DNA of 64,000 bases from contig DAOOPM010000007.1 of NCBI GenBank assembly GCA_035388225.1, forward strand, positions 62,001 through 126,000. The letters are read 5' to 3'. A program made the position numbers and the translations under genes. The DNA is from SB25 sp029560875 (GTDB taxonomy: Bacteria > Bacteroidota > Bacteroidia > Bacteroidales > Tenuifilaceae). How positions within the stretch are numbered: the stretch's first letter is position 1; each line of letters starts with the position of its first letter. Positions 26,228 through 34,815 of this stretch are shown here, one piece after another. The notes under the pieces are model-generated. The model had not been told where the DNA came from and searched no databases. It saw only the letters and a list, made by a program, of their open reading frames with translations.

Positions 26228-27628
26228 CTATTTTAAAGTAAATTTTAATCCTATTCCATTTAGAATAGCCTCCATTTTTTCTTTTAAAATATCCCTATCG
26301 CTAAAACAAAGGATTGAATCATGCTTGGTGAAGATGTAATGTCCTTCCTTCCTCAGAGGTTTATATATTCTTTCAATAAACAGTTCCACCTCAATTTTCT
26401 GTAATAAAATAGCCAACTGAGTATGGTCTCCATTCAAAGTTTTAAATTCGTCCATAAAATCAATTATAGATGGAAATAACCCCATAATTTGGTTCTTATA
26501 GACACTTCGAAACTTTGGTCGGCTGAACATAATCTTTATAAAATTTTCCTTAGCGAATTCCCGACTCCATCCTAATTGTTCTCCGATATAATCATATACC
26601 TGTCCTTTGGCAGCAAGTTCCTGGAATAATAGAATATCTTGTGCTGAGCCATCTACTGGAGGATAGTTGTAGTTTATCATCAAATGATAAAAGTCCTTTA
26701 ACACCTTATTCAAATTGGCGATGAGATGAGCAAGCAAGCAAGGCTGGCAATTCTTCATATCAATATCAGTGATAGGCATTCCTTTGTAAGCAATAAATTC
26801 CTTCAGTAGATTAGATTTCAAAGATGTAAGGTTGGTATCCAGTCGGTTGTTTGTTGAGTTCTGTGCTGCATAGAAATCTTTATTCCAGAGAGCCATAATG
26901 GAATAAATTGACCTTGCTTTAATATTATTTAACCTTTTTCGCTTAAAATCTGCGAGATTATCAAGGTAGCACTTGTGTTTATACCAAATAAGGTCTACTT
27001 TACTTTGCCTTGCTATTTCTAATGCTTTGCTAAGTTTTTTGGTTGAGACAAGAGGTTTTCCCTCTTTAGTTTTGCGAAATTTATTCACTATATCCACAGT
27101 TTCTTCCTTAATATTATCATTAACCAATATCTCGCTATCAATATCCAAATCCATCACAGCCTTTATCATACCATCTGTATCTATATCTAAACGCTCAAGG
27201 TCATTTATAACCTTTTCTATTTGTTCATTACTGTGTTTACAAGTTTTATTTTGAAATCCAATTACCTTAACCTCGGTGAAATCATATAAATTTTCATTAA
27301 TCTTATAGCTAAATGTTCGACTATTCTCAGGCATAGTACCACCCTTAAATTTGGAGGGAAATGAACTGTTGAAGTAAGGACTACGCTTAATAATATCATT
27401 ATCCAACAAAGTTTTAATAAACATTTGATAGTAATCCCGAGTAAATTTTTTTCTTAAAGTTTTTGAAGAAATTGGAACAAAATTATTCCCAAATAAGTCA
27501 TCCGAACTTCTTTGGTTTTCAAAGAACAAATATTTAATAAATTCCAAAACATGATTTCTTTGAATTCTAGTTAATGTTAAAGAATTTAATTTGTTATATA
27601 ATTTAAGTGGTAGAATAAGGTTATACAA
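26228..27628 (-). CDS. Family-A/T7-type polymerase-like protein
   Basis: A 466-residue protein with no exonuclease domain. Residues about 260-303 align with the Pol I segment from RLS..NLQNIP to motif A. Here RLDTNLTSLK, then DMKNCQPCLLAHL takes the place of DYSQIELRxLAHL with identical spacing (Asp about 290). Around 356-368, R-x3-K-x7-F in REFAKENFIKIMF matches the O-helix spacing R-x3-K-x7-Y of motif B. Near residue 434, KHDSI matches motif C; HDS is the form in T7 RNA polymerase, HDE that of Pol I. Catalytic Asp residues for both metals are thus present. The first 250 residues are unassigned and basic. I infer a template-directed nucleotide polymerase, possibly the element's replication protein. 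A DNA palindrome and hairpins lie upstream. Confidence 0.6.
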   Translation of the reverse strand: MYNLILPLKLYNKLNSLTLTRIQRNHVLEFIKYLFFENQRSSDDLFGNNFVPISSKTLRKKFTRDYYQMFIKTLLDNDIIKRSPYFNSSFPSKFKGGTMPENSRTFSYKINENLYDFTEVKVIGFQNKTCKHSNEQIEKVINDLERLDIDTDGMIKAVMDLDIDSEILVNDNIKEETVDIVNKFRKTKEGKPLVSTKKLSKALEIARQSKVDLIWYKHKCYLDNLADFKRKRLNNIKARSIYSIMALWNKDFYAAQNSTNNRLDTNLTSLKSNLLKEFIAYKGMPITDIDMKNCQPCLLAHLIANLNKVLKDFYHLMINYNYPPVDGSAQDILLFQELAAKGQVYDYIGEQLGWSREFAKENFIKIMFSRPKFRSVYKNQIMGLFPSIIDFMDEFKTLNGDHTQLAILLQKIEVELFIERIYKPLRKEGHYIFTKHDSILCFSDRDILKEKMEAILNGIGLKFTLK

Positions 27629-27650
27629 TTTTTCATATCATTATTTTTAG

Positions 27651-27666
27651 TAATCCCTAGGGATTA
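27651..27666. promoter_or_regulatory. Perfect 16-bp palindrome upstream of polymerase-like gene
   Basis: TAATCCCTAGGGATTA, with its centre about 30 bases upstream of the start codon at 27628. Its position suggests an operator that controls the polymerase-like gene. Confidence 0.55.
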
Positions 27667-27730
27667 ATTATTATATAATAGAATTATCTAAAAGTTTAAA
27701 ATATTTTCTATTAGAAATAAAATTAAATGA

Positions 27731-27792
27731 GCACCTTGCCTAAAAGGCAAGATGCTATGTAGATTTATAAATGCTACGCATTTAAAATCTAC
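27731..27792. other. Two adjacent stem-loops
   Basis: The first (27731-27755) has a 6-bp CTTGCC/GGCAAG stem extended by GCA/TGC across one mismatch. The second (27759-27792) has a 15-bp stem with one bulged base, arms at 27759-27774 and 27778-27792, and a three-base loop. No U-tract follows on either strand. The setting near a polymerase-like gene suggests an origin or a structured RNA. Confidence 0.55.
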
Positions 27793-28035
27793 TTTTAAAA
27801 TGTATAAAGGGAACTGAAAAGACTGTTTATAAAGAAATATTAAAACTAAAAGAGGGTTAAAAGAAAGTTTGCCAGTATACTATATTATGTTGCACCATTT
27901 TTGCAATTATTCAGTAATGGCGGGAGATACATAGTTATAAAAATAATAATACTGAGAAAGAATTATATTCTCGAAATATATACTTTCGATAAGGCAAAAT
28001 AAGAACAAAAAAGTTGCAAATGTTTTGTGACTTAT

Positions 28036-28581
28036 TTACTCTCCCTGATTTATTGTTTCGCTCTCCTTGCTGCTTTCTGCTAGTTCCTTAGCAAAATCTA
28101 TGAATACTTTGTATACAGGTGTAAATGAAAATCTATCTTCCGAATTTTTTTCGGTAATATTTTTCGTGGTCATGGTTCTGATTAATTTTCGCCTAGAATC
28201 ATAGTCTTTAATAGAATTATTCCCTTTGATTAGGTCAACAAACGATGAATTTTCAAAATACTTATCGATTTCTTCAAGACTAAAGTCACCAAATTCGATT
28301 TTATCTAGAAAATTAATACCAGCCTTATCTAGTTCATAGCATAGTATTGCAATGAAAATGCAAATATCTCTGGATAGGTTTTCATTGGTTTCTGAAGAGA
28401 TAATATAAGCATAATCGGGTTTAAATATAAACTCGTATCCAAAACTATGACGGAAAAATTTCTCGTAAAAGTCTCTATTCTCTTTAACATCCTCAAAATG
28501 TATTTCTTTGGATAAAATGAACTTTCCATTCATTAAATCCTCTACAATTTGCTGATGATATTTTGGGTTCTCAAATTCCAT
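28036..28581 (-). CDS. JetB/MksE-like KITE subunit (putative)
   Basis: A 181-residue protein and last gene of a four-gene operon on the minus strand. Its size and place beside a larger helical subunit and an SMC ATPase fit the KITE (winged-helix) subunit of Wadjet/MksBEF condensin-like systems. Sequence motifs alone are too weak to prove this. Acidic N-terminus; predicted winged-helix in the middle (FGDFSLEEIDKYFENSSF). It overlaps the previous gene by 11 bases, so translation is coupled. Confidence 0.6.
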   Translation of the reverse strand: MEFENPKYHQQIVEDLMNGKFILSKEIHFEDVKENRDFYEKFFRHSFGYEFIFKPDYAYIISSETNENLSRDICIFIAILCYELDKAGINFLDKIEFGDFSLEEIDKYFENSSFVDLIKGNNSIKDYDSRRKLIRTMTTKNITEKNSEDRFSFTPVYKVFIDFAKELAESSKESETINQGE

Positions 28582-29764
28582 TTTTAACTATTTGAATTTT
28601 GGGTACTATAAAACTTGAACTTTGGGTTTGAATTTCTATTTCATCAAATTCATTACTCTCAGTTATTTGAATATCTTCCTCAAAAAGCAATGTGGTTAAT
28701 GCTAATAGTTTTTCATTTGTTATATCTCCCTCTAATTCTAAAGAGTCTCTGCACCATACAAAGAAGTTCTCTACAGGTAAACTACTTGAAAGTTTACTTT
28801 TGTAATAAGATTTATTGAAAATCCATCTGACCTCTTGCCCTTCTTCTTGCTCAATATAAAAATCTTCAACAACTTGAAAGTTCTCAAAATATTCTTTTGT
28901 ATTTAGATAGAATTTATTTGAGATTGGAGTAATTCTATCTGTTTTGAAAAGTCTTGGGGGTACTGTTTTGTATGGTCTTTTAAGGAACTCAATCCACCCA
29001 GTAATGACTAAAGATTCTGTTCTAATTCTATCTATCAATGGGATTAGTTCATTGATAAATACCTTGTGATTTGACCTTATATCATCATTGGTTTGGATTA
29101 ACTGCCGATGCAGTTTTTCAAACTGCAACCTTATTGTTTCATCTTCAAGAATTAGCCGTTGTTGATTTGCGAACTCGGAAATATCAAACAGTTTATTTGT
29201 AATTGATTCTGAATGGTTAACGTTAAGTATATTATTTAATGGTAGAATGTAATGCTCTGTCCAGTGGGATGCTTTTTGAATCTTCTCCCTGTAGCCAATT
29301 CGTTTGACATTTGCCTTTAAATCTCTAGTTTCTGAAAGTAACCTGATTTTATTCTTATCAACCGCTTCAGAGAATTTTTTCACTTCTTCTGATAGTGCTG
29401 CAATTCTATCAAGTAGTATATTTTTATCTGAGTTAATTCCCTCCCTAATTTTTCTAAATAACTCTTGAATTGAAACGCCATATTTCTCAATCTCATCAGG
29501 TAAGAGTGGTCTGAACTCAAATAGAATAAATTCAATTAGGTTAAAATAAACATCTCTAAGCTCATAATCATCTTGTAGAGGTTTTACAATTTTATACTTA
29601 AATAATGTTTTCTTTATCCCCTCCGCACTATACTTACTACAAATGATTTCGAAGGTTTCCCTACGAATTACTCTTTCTTCCTTTTGAGTAATGAATAACT
29701 CCCTGATTATATCGAAATAATTTGATATAAATCGTAGAATGGATATGGGCTCTTCGTTAATCAT
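28571..29764 (-). CDS. JetA/MksF-like kleisin subunit (putative)
   Basis: A 397-residue mostly helical protein. The N-terminal 110 residues look like a winged-helix domain, a long coiled coil runs about 110-260 (LLDRIAALSEEVKKF), and a C-terminal domain follows. This layout fits the kleisin-like subunit (JetA/MksF) that bridges SMC heads. The assignment depends on context: it follows the Toprim gene with an 8-base overlap and precedes the small KITE-like gene. In Wadjet, JetA and JetB form the core complex with JetC, which extrudes loops on plasmid DNA. Confidence 0.62.
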   Translation of the reverse strand: MINEEPISILRFISNYFDIIRELFITQKEERVIRRETFEIICSKYSAEGIKKTLFKYKIVKPLQDDYELRDVYFNLIEFILFEFRPLLPDEIEKYGVSIQELFRKIREGINSDKNILLDRIAALSEEVKKFSEAVDKNKIRLLSETRDLKANVKRIGYREKIQKASHWTEHYILPLNNILNVNHSESITNKLFDISEFANQQRLILEDETIRLQFEKLHRQLIQTNDDIRSNHKVFINELIPLIDRIRTESLVITGWIEFLKRPYKTVPPRLFKTDRITPISNKFYLNTKEYFENFQVVEDFYIEQEEGQEVRWIFNKSYYKSKLSSSLPVENFFVWCRDSLELEGDITNEKLLALTTLLFEEDIQITESNEFDEIEIQTQSSSFIVPKIQIVKNGI

Positions 29765-30548
29765 TGATTAGTACTTCTTGTTCTAAAAATTTATTTGTTG
29801 TTTCAACCAACTTCCTAATTCTACTTACGGTATCAATAGTTGACCCTAATACCTTTTTACTCGCCTTCTGTTTACCTTTTATCAATGTTCCGTATGTTTC
29901 AAAAAGTGAATCAAAATTATTCGGAATAAATAATTCTGCATCGTTGAAGTGGCTTTTAATTCGAAGATACTCATCTAACCCATTAAAATCATAATCAACA
30001 AAAACAAGGACTTTTTTACAATTTATTGCTTTCAATACTTCAAGTCCTACTCGTCCATAAGTATGAATATATATCCAATCAAACCCAAGAAGTTTTTCAG
30101 CGTTTAAAAAAGTATTTTTGTTTTCTACGAAACAAATTCTATCAGCCTTGATATTAAGTGTTGTTACACCGAAGAAACCGAAGGAATGGGTATACTCTTT
30201 GATATCTAGCGACTTTCCATTTATTTCAATAGTTGAATACCCCCTTAAAAAGAACATAGGACGCTCAATTGTTCTTCTTGCTTTCGAGTTTTTAAATTGT
30301 TTTATATTATTGGCTTTGGATGAACTAAGATTTTCATGAGAAGGAAAATATGTTTTCAAAAAAACAGCATATTCTTCTGGTTTTTGAATAATAATGTTCG
30401 TCCCTCTACCCACCTTTTCAGTTCCCAGAATACCAGCACCAAACAGATTTTTAAAAACCGATGATGCTTTAACAGTTTTTGGTGTTCTGTTAAGCGATAT
30501 CGGTTTATTCCTTAAATCAGAATAAAAATTGAAATCAATTTGTTTCAT
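29757..30548 (-). CDS. JetD/MksG-like Toprim protein (compact)
   Basis: A 263-residue protein whose C-terminal half (about 135-225) has the hallmarks of a Toprim nuclease fold. They are the conserved Glu in CFVENKN, strand KKVLVFVDYDFNG with the DxD metal-binding pair, and the intermediate YGRVGLEVL. In Wadjet, JetD/MksG is the topoVI-like Toprim subunit that cleaves the plasmid. Known JetD proteins are noticeably longer, so this one is compact and probably lacks part of the N-terminal region. It overlaps the ATPase gene by 14 bases and the kleisin-like gene by 8. Confidence 0.68.
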   Translation of the reverse strand: MKQIDFNFYSDLRNKPISLNRTPKTVKASSVFKNLFGAGILGTEKVGRGTNIIIQKPEEYAVFLKTYFPSHENLSSSKANNIKQFKNSKARRTIERPMFFLRGYSTIEINGKSLDIKEYTHSFGFFGVTTLNIKADRICFVENKNTFLNAEKLLGFDWIYIHTYGRVGLEVLKAINCKKVLVFVDYDFNGLDEYLRIKSHFNDAELFIPNNFDSLFETYGTLIKGKQKASKKVLGSTIDTVSRIRKLVETTNKFLEQEVLIND

Positions 30549-33210
30549 GATGCACTAGTTTCTGCTGGAACATTACATTGGGTTGCTTCTCGTTTAAGTT
30601 AACCTTTGTCCCCTTTTGCGGTCTGAATAGCAATATATATTTGTCAAATCCATCCAATATCGTCTCATCAGGAGATGCACATATGGGTATAAAGTTGTGC
30701 TCATTACAGAACTTGAAGAGCTCCCTTCTGTTCTGACCGTCTATGGTTGCAATTTCATCAATAAATACAACAATCTTATTCTCCTTGTCATTAATGGCTA
30801 GTCGATTTATTACAGACATGATAATTACCAAACGTATCATTTTATCAGTTCCGTCCGATTCAACTTGGTCTTTCAAGTCAACTTTACGTTCTTTTCCTCC
30901 TTTTGTTAAATGAAGTTCTATTTCAAATAAATCCTCAAATCTTATTTCCTTTCCATTATCAAGATATTTATTCAGAATGGTAAGATTGTCTGATTGTCCA
31001 AAATCAAATTCGAGTTGGCTTTTTAGGTCTTGTATTGAACTAATCTTTTTTAGTTCATCAATTATGGTTTTTGTTTCAACAAGTTCGATTTTCAACGATT
31101 CGATATCCGAAAATCTAGTTCTACCCAATTTACTGTTGAATTTATTGTAAATAAATTCTTTGAACTCGTTATATCGCCTTATAAGAGATGCTGACGGGTT
31201 AGCGAACTGGACAGAAATTGCTTGAAGATAACCATCAATACTATTTCGTTTATCAGGCAAGCATGCAATCTCTTCTTCAACATACTTAATAAATTCATCT
31301 TCACTAGCAATTGTGCTCCTAACTTTGTCCTTTAGTCTATCAAAGGCACGTTCTTTATTCGATTTTAACTCTAATCTTTCACTATTAAACAACCTAATTT
31401 TGGTATATATATTCTCCAATCCATCGGATGTTTCATATTCAATTGAATCAAGACCAAACCCTTCAATCTCTAACTTCTGTTTTCTTATTTCTTCAAGCCT
31501 TCTTTGAAAGAATCCTTTTTCCTCCAGTAGACTTTTGAATGATTCAGATTTTCTAGCAATTTCTTCTTTGAGTTGTTCATTTTCCTTTTCTTTAGCTTCC
31601 TTGTCGATAGATTTTGTTTTAATCTCAGATTTAGTGATGTTTATTTGTTTTTCAATATCTTCTTTGGAGTCTATTTTCTTAACCTTTGTTTTATAGTCTT
31701 CAATAGTTTTTAATAATTGGATTAATTCGAGTTTTTTACTTTCAATATCTTTAACAACTGGTAAATTTTTCTCATAATCTGACAATTCAACCTTCATCTG
31801 TTGAACTTCTTCATTTATTTCGTCAAGCGATGCTATTGGTTTTGCCTTGAGTTTAGAAGTAATTTTTATTTCTCCATCGAAGAGTCTCATTAGTTTATCA
31901 ATCTTGCTTACCTGAATTTCTACATCATCATTTGTGAGATTACTTAAAAATTCTTCTGAAAGAATGAAATTTATCTGCTCCTTTACTTCTTGCGAAGATG
32001 AAATGTTTTGAATTAAACGTTTAGAGAAGTTGGTTATTTCTCTTGTCTTGCTTTCTATTTGATTTTTAAGAGTTGATATTTTAGTTTCAATCTGTTTTGC
32101 ACTTAATCCCCTAGTGTCAATAAGCGTCAATCTAGTTTCAATATCTCTCCTTTTTTCATCAAGGTTATAAATGGCTTGTTGAATGAATTCTTTGTTTTCA
32201 AAGGAATTAATTTCATTTAATTGTTTCTGAAGGTTTTCGACCAAATCAGATTTAGTTGATATTTCGTTTTTCAAAACGCCAACCTCTATCAACAAATCCT
32301 TCTGTTTGGGCTGCAACTCTTCATTAATGTTAAACGTTATTTTTTCAATCTCTTCGCTTTTTTCCTTAACTCGTGTTTCAAATTCTGTTTTTGAGAATGT
32401 GTATTGTTTATTAAAAGCATAGATAAGTTCTCTAACTGTTTTCTCTTTGGCTTTATGTAGAGAAACAATCTCTCTAAATTGATGAAAATCAGACTTTATT
32501 GATTCAAAAACCTTGATTTCATCATTTGCTTTTAGTAGATTGACAATATCTTTTCTGTCCTTTTGAGAAAAGTTGATACCCTCTTTGTCTCTGTTATCGG
32601 CAATAATAAGAGTATCCTTCAGTGTTTTGTTGGTGATTAACTTTGAATCAATTAAGTATCTATATACTTTGCTAAAATTATTACTTAATCCATCGGAAAC
32701 AACAGAATCCTCTAACCATATAGCAGCATTGCTTCGTTTTCCTCTTTGATAGATAAAGTTGAAGACTTCTTTTTTATCTCTAAACTGATATAAGTCTATC
32801 CCTTTTGTGATGATATTCCTTCTAACCTCTTCGAACTTGAGGACTTTTTGTTGCTTGTCTTGTGTTTCAAGAAATAGTTCCTCCTTGTAATCACTGTCAA
32901 TTTTGTAGTATTCTAACCCATCCTCGCCTCTTTTTATTAGAATGCAATAATATCGGTGCTTGTATATTTCAAAGATTAAGAAACTATTGGTTTGGTTTGG
33001 GAAATAGTAATGTAATGTATCCTTTTCGCTCCTGTTTCCACTAAACGACATTTTTCTACCATCGATGATAAAAAGGTAATTTAAAGTGTATATCAGTGTA
33101 CTTTTACCGATATTATTTGGGCCAACAAGTTGAATTGAATTGCAGTCGTCAAGTCGAACGGAAGCTTTTCCGTACACTCCAGAATTAAGTATTACTATTC
33201 TCTTTACCAT
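30535..33210 (-). CDS. JetC/MksB-like SMC ATPase
   Basis: An 891-residue SMC/RecN-like ATPase and first gene of the operon. Walker A GPNNIGKST lies at residues 30-38 in the N-terminal head. Two very long coiled coils flank a central hinge-like region (about 230-700). The C-terminal head has an SDGTDKMIRLVI signature-like segment (serine of an SDGT motif) and Walker B VVFIDEIATIDG (about 814-825). The size is near that of MksB/JetC (about 1000) and well above SbcC-like short forms. Together with the Toprim, kleisin-like and KITE-like genes it points to a Wadjet-type anti-plasmid complex. Confidence 0.8.
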   Translation of the reverse strand: MVKRIVILNSGVYGKASVRLDDCNSIQLVGPNNIGKSTLIYTLNYLFIIDGRKMSFSGNRSEKDTLHYYFPNQTNSFLIFEIYKHRYYCILIKRGEDGLEYYKIDSDYKEELFLETQDKQQKVLKFEEVRRNIITKGIDLYQFRDKKEVFNFIYQRGKRSNAAIWLEDSVVSDGLSNNFSKVYRYLIDSKLITNKTLKDTLIIADNRDKEGINFSQKDRKDIVNLLKANDEIKVFESIKSDFHQFREIVSLHKAKEKTVRELIYAFNKQYTFSKTEFETRVKEKSEEIEKITFNINEELQPKQKDLLIEVGVLKNEISTKSDLVENLQKQLNEINSFENKEFIQQAIYNLDEKRRDIETRLTLIDTRGLSAKQIETKISTLKNQIESKTREITNFSKRLIQNISSSQEVKEQINFILSEEFLSNLTNDDVEIQVSKIDKLMRLFDGEIKITSKLKAKPIASLDEINEEVQQMKVELSDYEKNLPVVKDIESKKLELIQLLKTIEDYKTKVKKIDSKEDIEKQINITKSEIKTKSIDKEAKEKENEQLKEEIARKSESFKSLLEEKGFFQRRLEEIRKQKLEIEGFGLDSIEYETSDGLENIYTKIRLFNSERLELKSNKERAFDRLKDKVRSTIASEDEFIKYVEEEIACLPDKRNSIDGYLQAISVQFANPSASLIRRYNEFKEFIYNKFNSKLGRTRFSDIESLKIELVETKTIIDELKKISSIQDLKSQLEFDFGQSDNLTILNKYLDNGKEIRFEDLFEIELHLTKGGKERKVDLKDQVESDGTDKMIRLVIIMSVINRLAINDKENKIVVFIDEIATIDGQNRRELFKFCNEHNFIPICASPDETILDGFDKYILLFRPQKGTKVNLNEKQPNVMFQQKLVHHETN

Positions 33211-33362
33211 TTTTGATAGAATCAGTTTTCAATAAATATTTAACTTTTTTCTAATACGAAAGATAACCACTGAGTTTGTTGTTGTTGACTTCTTATCAGA
33301 AAATGTGCCAAAATCCAGACTGCCTTCTCTAACATTAAAAGTAATATTTTTCTTTTTTTTAC

Positions 33363-33374
33363 AGTTGCACAACT
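33363..33374. promoter_or_regulatory. Short inverted repeat in the Wadjet-BREX gap
   Basis: AGTTG, CA, CAACT: perfect 5-bp arms, about 52 bases before the HTH gene ATG. It is a possible binding site for that HTH protein within the 215-base divergent region. Short arms make chance likely. Confidence 0.3.
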
Positions 33375-33425
33375 ACATATTTTATTTAAATTAGATGTCG
33401 AAAAACTTTAATTTTTATTAAACTT

Positions 33426-33608
33426 ATGCTTCTGAAAGAACTGTTGAAAACAAAGGGGATTAAGCAAAAATGGTTGGCTAACAAGATGGGTGTATCAGAA
33501 ATAACCGTAAGCAATTGGTGTTCGGGCAAGAGTAATCCAAACAAACAGCATCTTCAAAAACTTAGTGTTCTTCTCGAAGTATCAACAAAAACTATTGTGA
33601 ATTTATAA
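33426..33608 (+). CDS. Small XRE-type HTH regulator of the BREX operon
   Basis: A 60-residue protein that is almost only a Cro/CI-type helix-turn-helix: KQKWLANKMGVSEITVSNWC with the recognition helix at about 23-32. It ends exactly one base before the brxA ATG, so it is the first gene of the BREX operon. A repressor of the operon is the natural reading. Most described BREX regulators (BrxR) are larger WYL-domain proteins, so this is a different type. Confidence 0.8.
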   Translation: MLLKELLKTKGIKQKWLANKMGVSEITVSNWCSGKSNPNKQHLQKLSVLLEVSTKTIVNL

Positions 33609-34256
33609 ATGGTAAAATCATCAAAATACGTCCTTTCTTTCACTGCAATGTCTTTACGTTTAACTGATATGGTTAGATTGGCCAGAATTGCAATTAAAGA
33701 TAAAGTAGAAGACATATCAACTCTTCGGGAGAGTGGTGGAACTTACGCTTCTGGAAAAACAAGTTCATCCATAAGAGGATTCCGTGAGATAAAAAATAGG
33801 TTAGAAGAATTAACTATTGAACAAAAAAATGTTTTAGCAAATAGCGACCTAGTTGCTCAAAAACAGGTTGCATTTCTTTCCATTTGCAAAAACTATTCGT
33901 TCATTAAGGATTTTGCCGTTGATATACTGCGTGAAAAAGCATTGGTGTTCAACTATCAGATTCATGAGTCGGATTATAAGACTTTCATTGATAGTAGATT
34001 GATACTTCATCCAGAACTTGAACAGTTCTCTGAAACAACCATGAAGAAAGCAAAACAGGTTATGTTCAGAATTTTTGAACAATCTGGAGTAATTAATAAC
34101 GCTGTAGAAAGAGTTATTCAACCCCAGATTTTGCAATCTGAGGTGGTTAAGGCTATAATTAATGATGACCCTGAGTGGTTAAAAATATTTTTAATTCCCG
34201 ACAGGGACATAGAACAATTAATACAATTATATGGACACTATAGCAAAAAGGTTTGA
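33609..34256 (+). CDS. brxA: BREX protein BrxA (DUF1819)
   Basis: A 215-residue DUF1819-family protein and first core gene of the type I BREX cassette. The family is small, helical and DNA-binding, and was structurally characterised as a winged-helix protein. Visible are the N-terminal YVLSFTAMSLRLTDMVRLAR and KQVMFRIFEQSGVI. The gene overlaps brxB by 26 bases, which indicates translational coupling. Identification rests on sequence and on the perfect BREX gene order behind it. Confidence 0.85.
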   Translation: MVKSSKYVLSFTAMSLRLTDMVRLARIAIKDKVEDISTLRESGGTYASGKTSSSIRGFREIKNRLEELTIEQKNVLANSDLVAQKQVAFLSICKNYSFIKDFAVDILREKALVFNYQIHESDYKTFIDSRLILHPELEQFSETTMKKAKQVMFRIFEQSGVINNAVERVIQPQILQSEVVKAIINDDPEWLKIFLIPDRDIEQLIQLYGHYSKKV

Positions 34257-34815
34257 GCATATATTCGAAGTTATAGTTGATGAGGATTTTCTTCAAATGA
34301 AGTCGTTGGGCGGAGAGATTCCCTTTTTTGTCGCAGCATTTGAAGCTAATCAGTATAATGAGGTGGAAACAGCCATCCGTGGCCTTAAAAACAAACTCGA
34401 CAACAACGGTATTGTAGTTCTTGAATTGAATCTCTACGATATTGTAATGGATATTCTTAGCAGAGAATTAGGTGAAGGTGAAATTTTTGAACTTGAAAAA
34501 TCTATGGATAAAAACGAGTTTAAAGAAGCTTTAAGGTCTATTCTTGATATAAAAGAGGTTCTGATGCCTGCGATAAAATCCGTTATTGATACTAGCAATG
34601 CTCGGGTTTATTTTCTTACAGGAATTGGTTTAGTATTCCCATATATACGTTCACATAGTGTATTAAATAATCTTCAGAATATTGCAAAAAAAGCACCAAC
34701 TATAATGTTTTTCAATGGAGATTACAATGGTTTATCTCTAGAACTTTTCGGTTTACTAAAGGATGACAACTACTACAGAGCATTCAATATTGACACTTAT
34801 AAGTTAAAGAAATGA
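34231..34815 (+). CDS. brxB: BREX protein BrxB (DUF1788)
   Basis: A 194-residue DUF1788-family protein, placed between brxA and brxC as in all type I BREX loci. The compact alpha/beta pattern with ending FFNGDYNGLSLELFGLLKDDNYYRAF fits the family; its role in the complex is not well understood. The stop overlaps the brxC start by 4 bases (ATGA). Confidence 0.85.
   Translation: MDTIAKRFEHIFEVIVDEDFLQMKSLGGEIPFFVAAFEANQYNEVETAIRGLKNKLDNNGIVVLELNLYDIVMDILSRELGEGEIFELEKSMDKNEFKEALRSILDIKEVLMPAIKSVIDTSNARVYFLTGIGLVFPYIRSHSVLNNLQNIAKKAPTIMFFNGDYNGLSLELFGLLKDDNYYRAFNIDTYKLKK

Larger units (their letters stand above)
27629..28035. other. 407-base gene-free region with palindrome and hairpins
   Basis: No open frame of note lies here. 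It separates the polymerase-like gene from the last gene of the SMC operon. It contains the 16-bp palindrome, two adjacent stem-loops and otherwise AT-rich DNA. It is a candidate replication origin or control region for the element. Confidence 0.5.
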
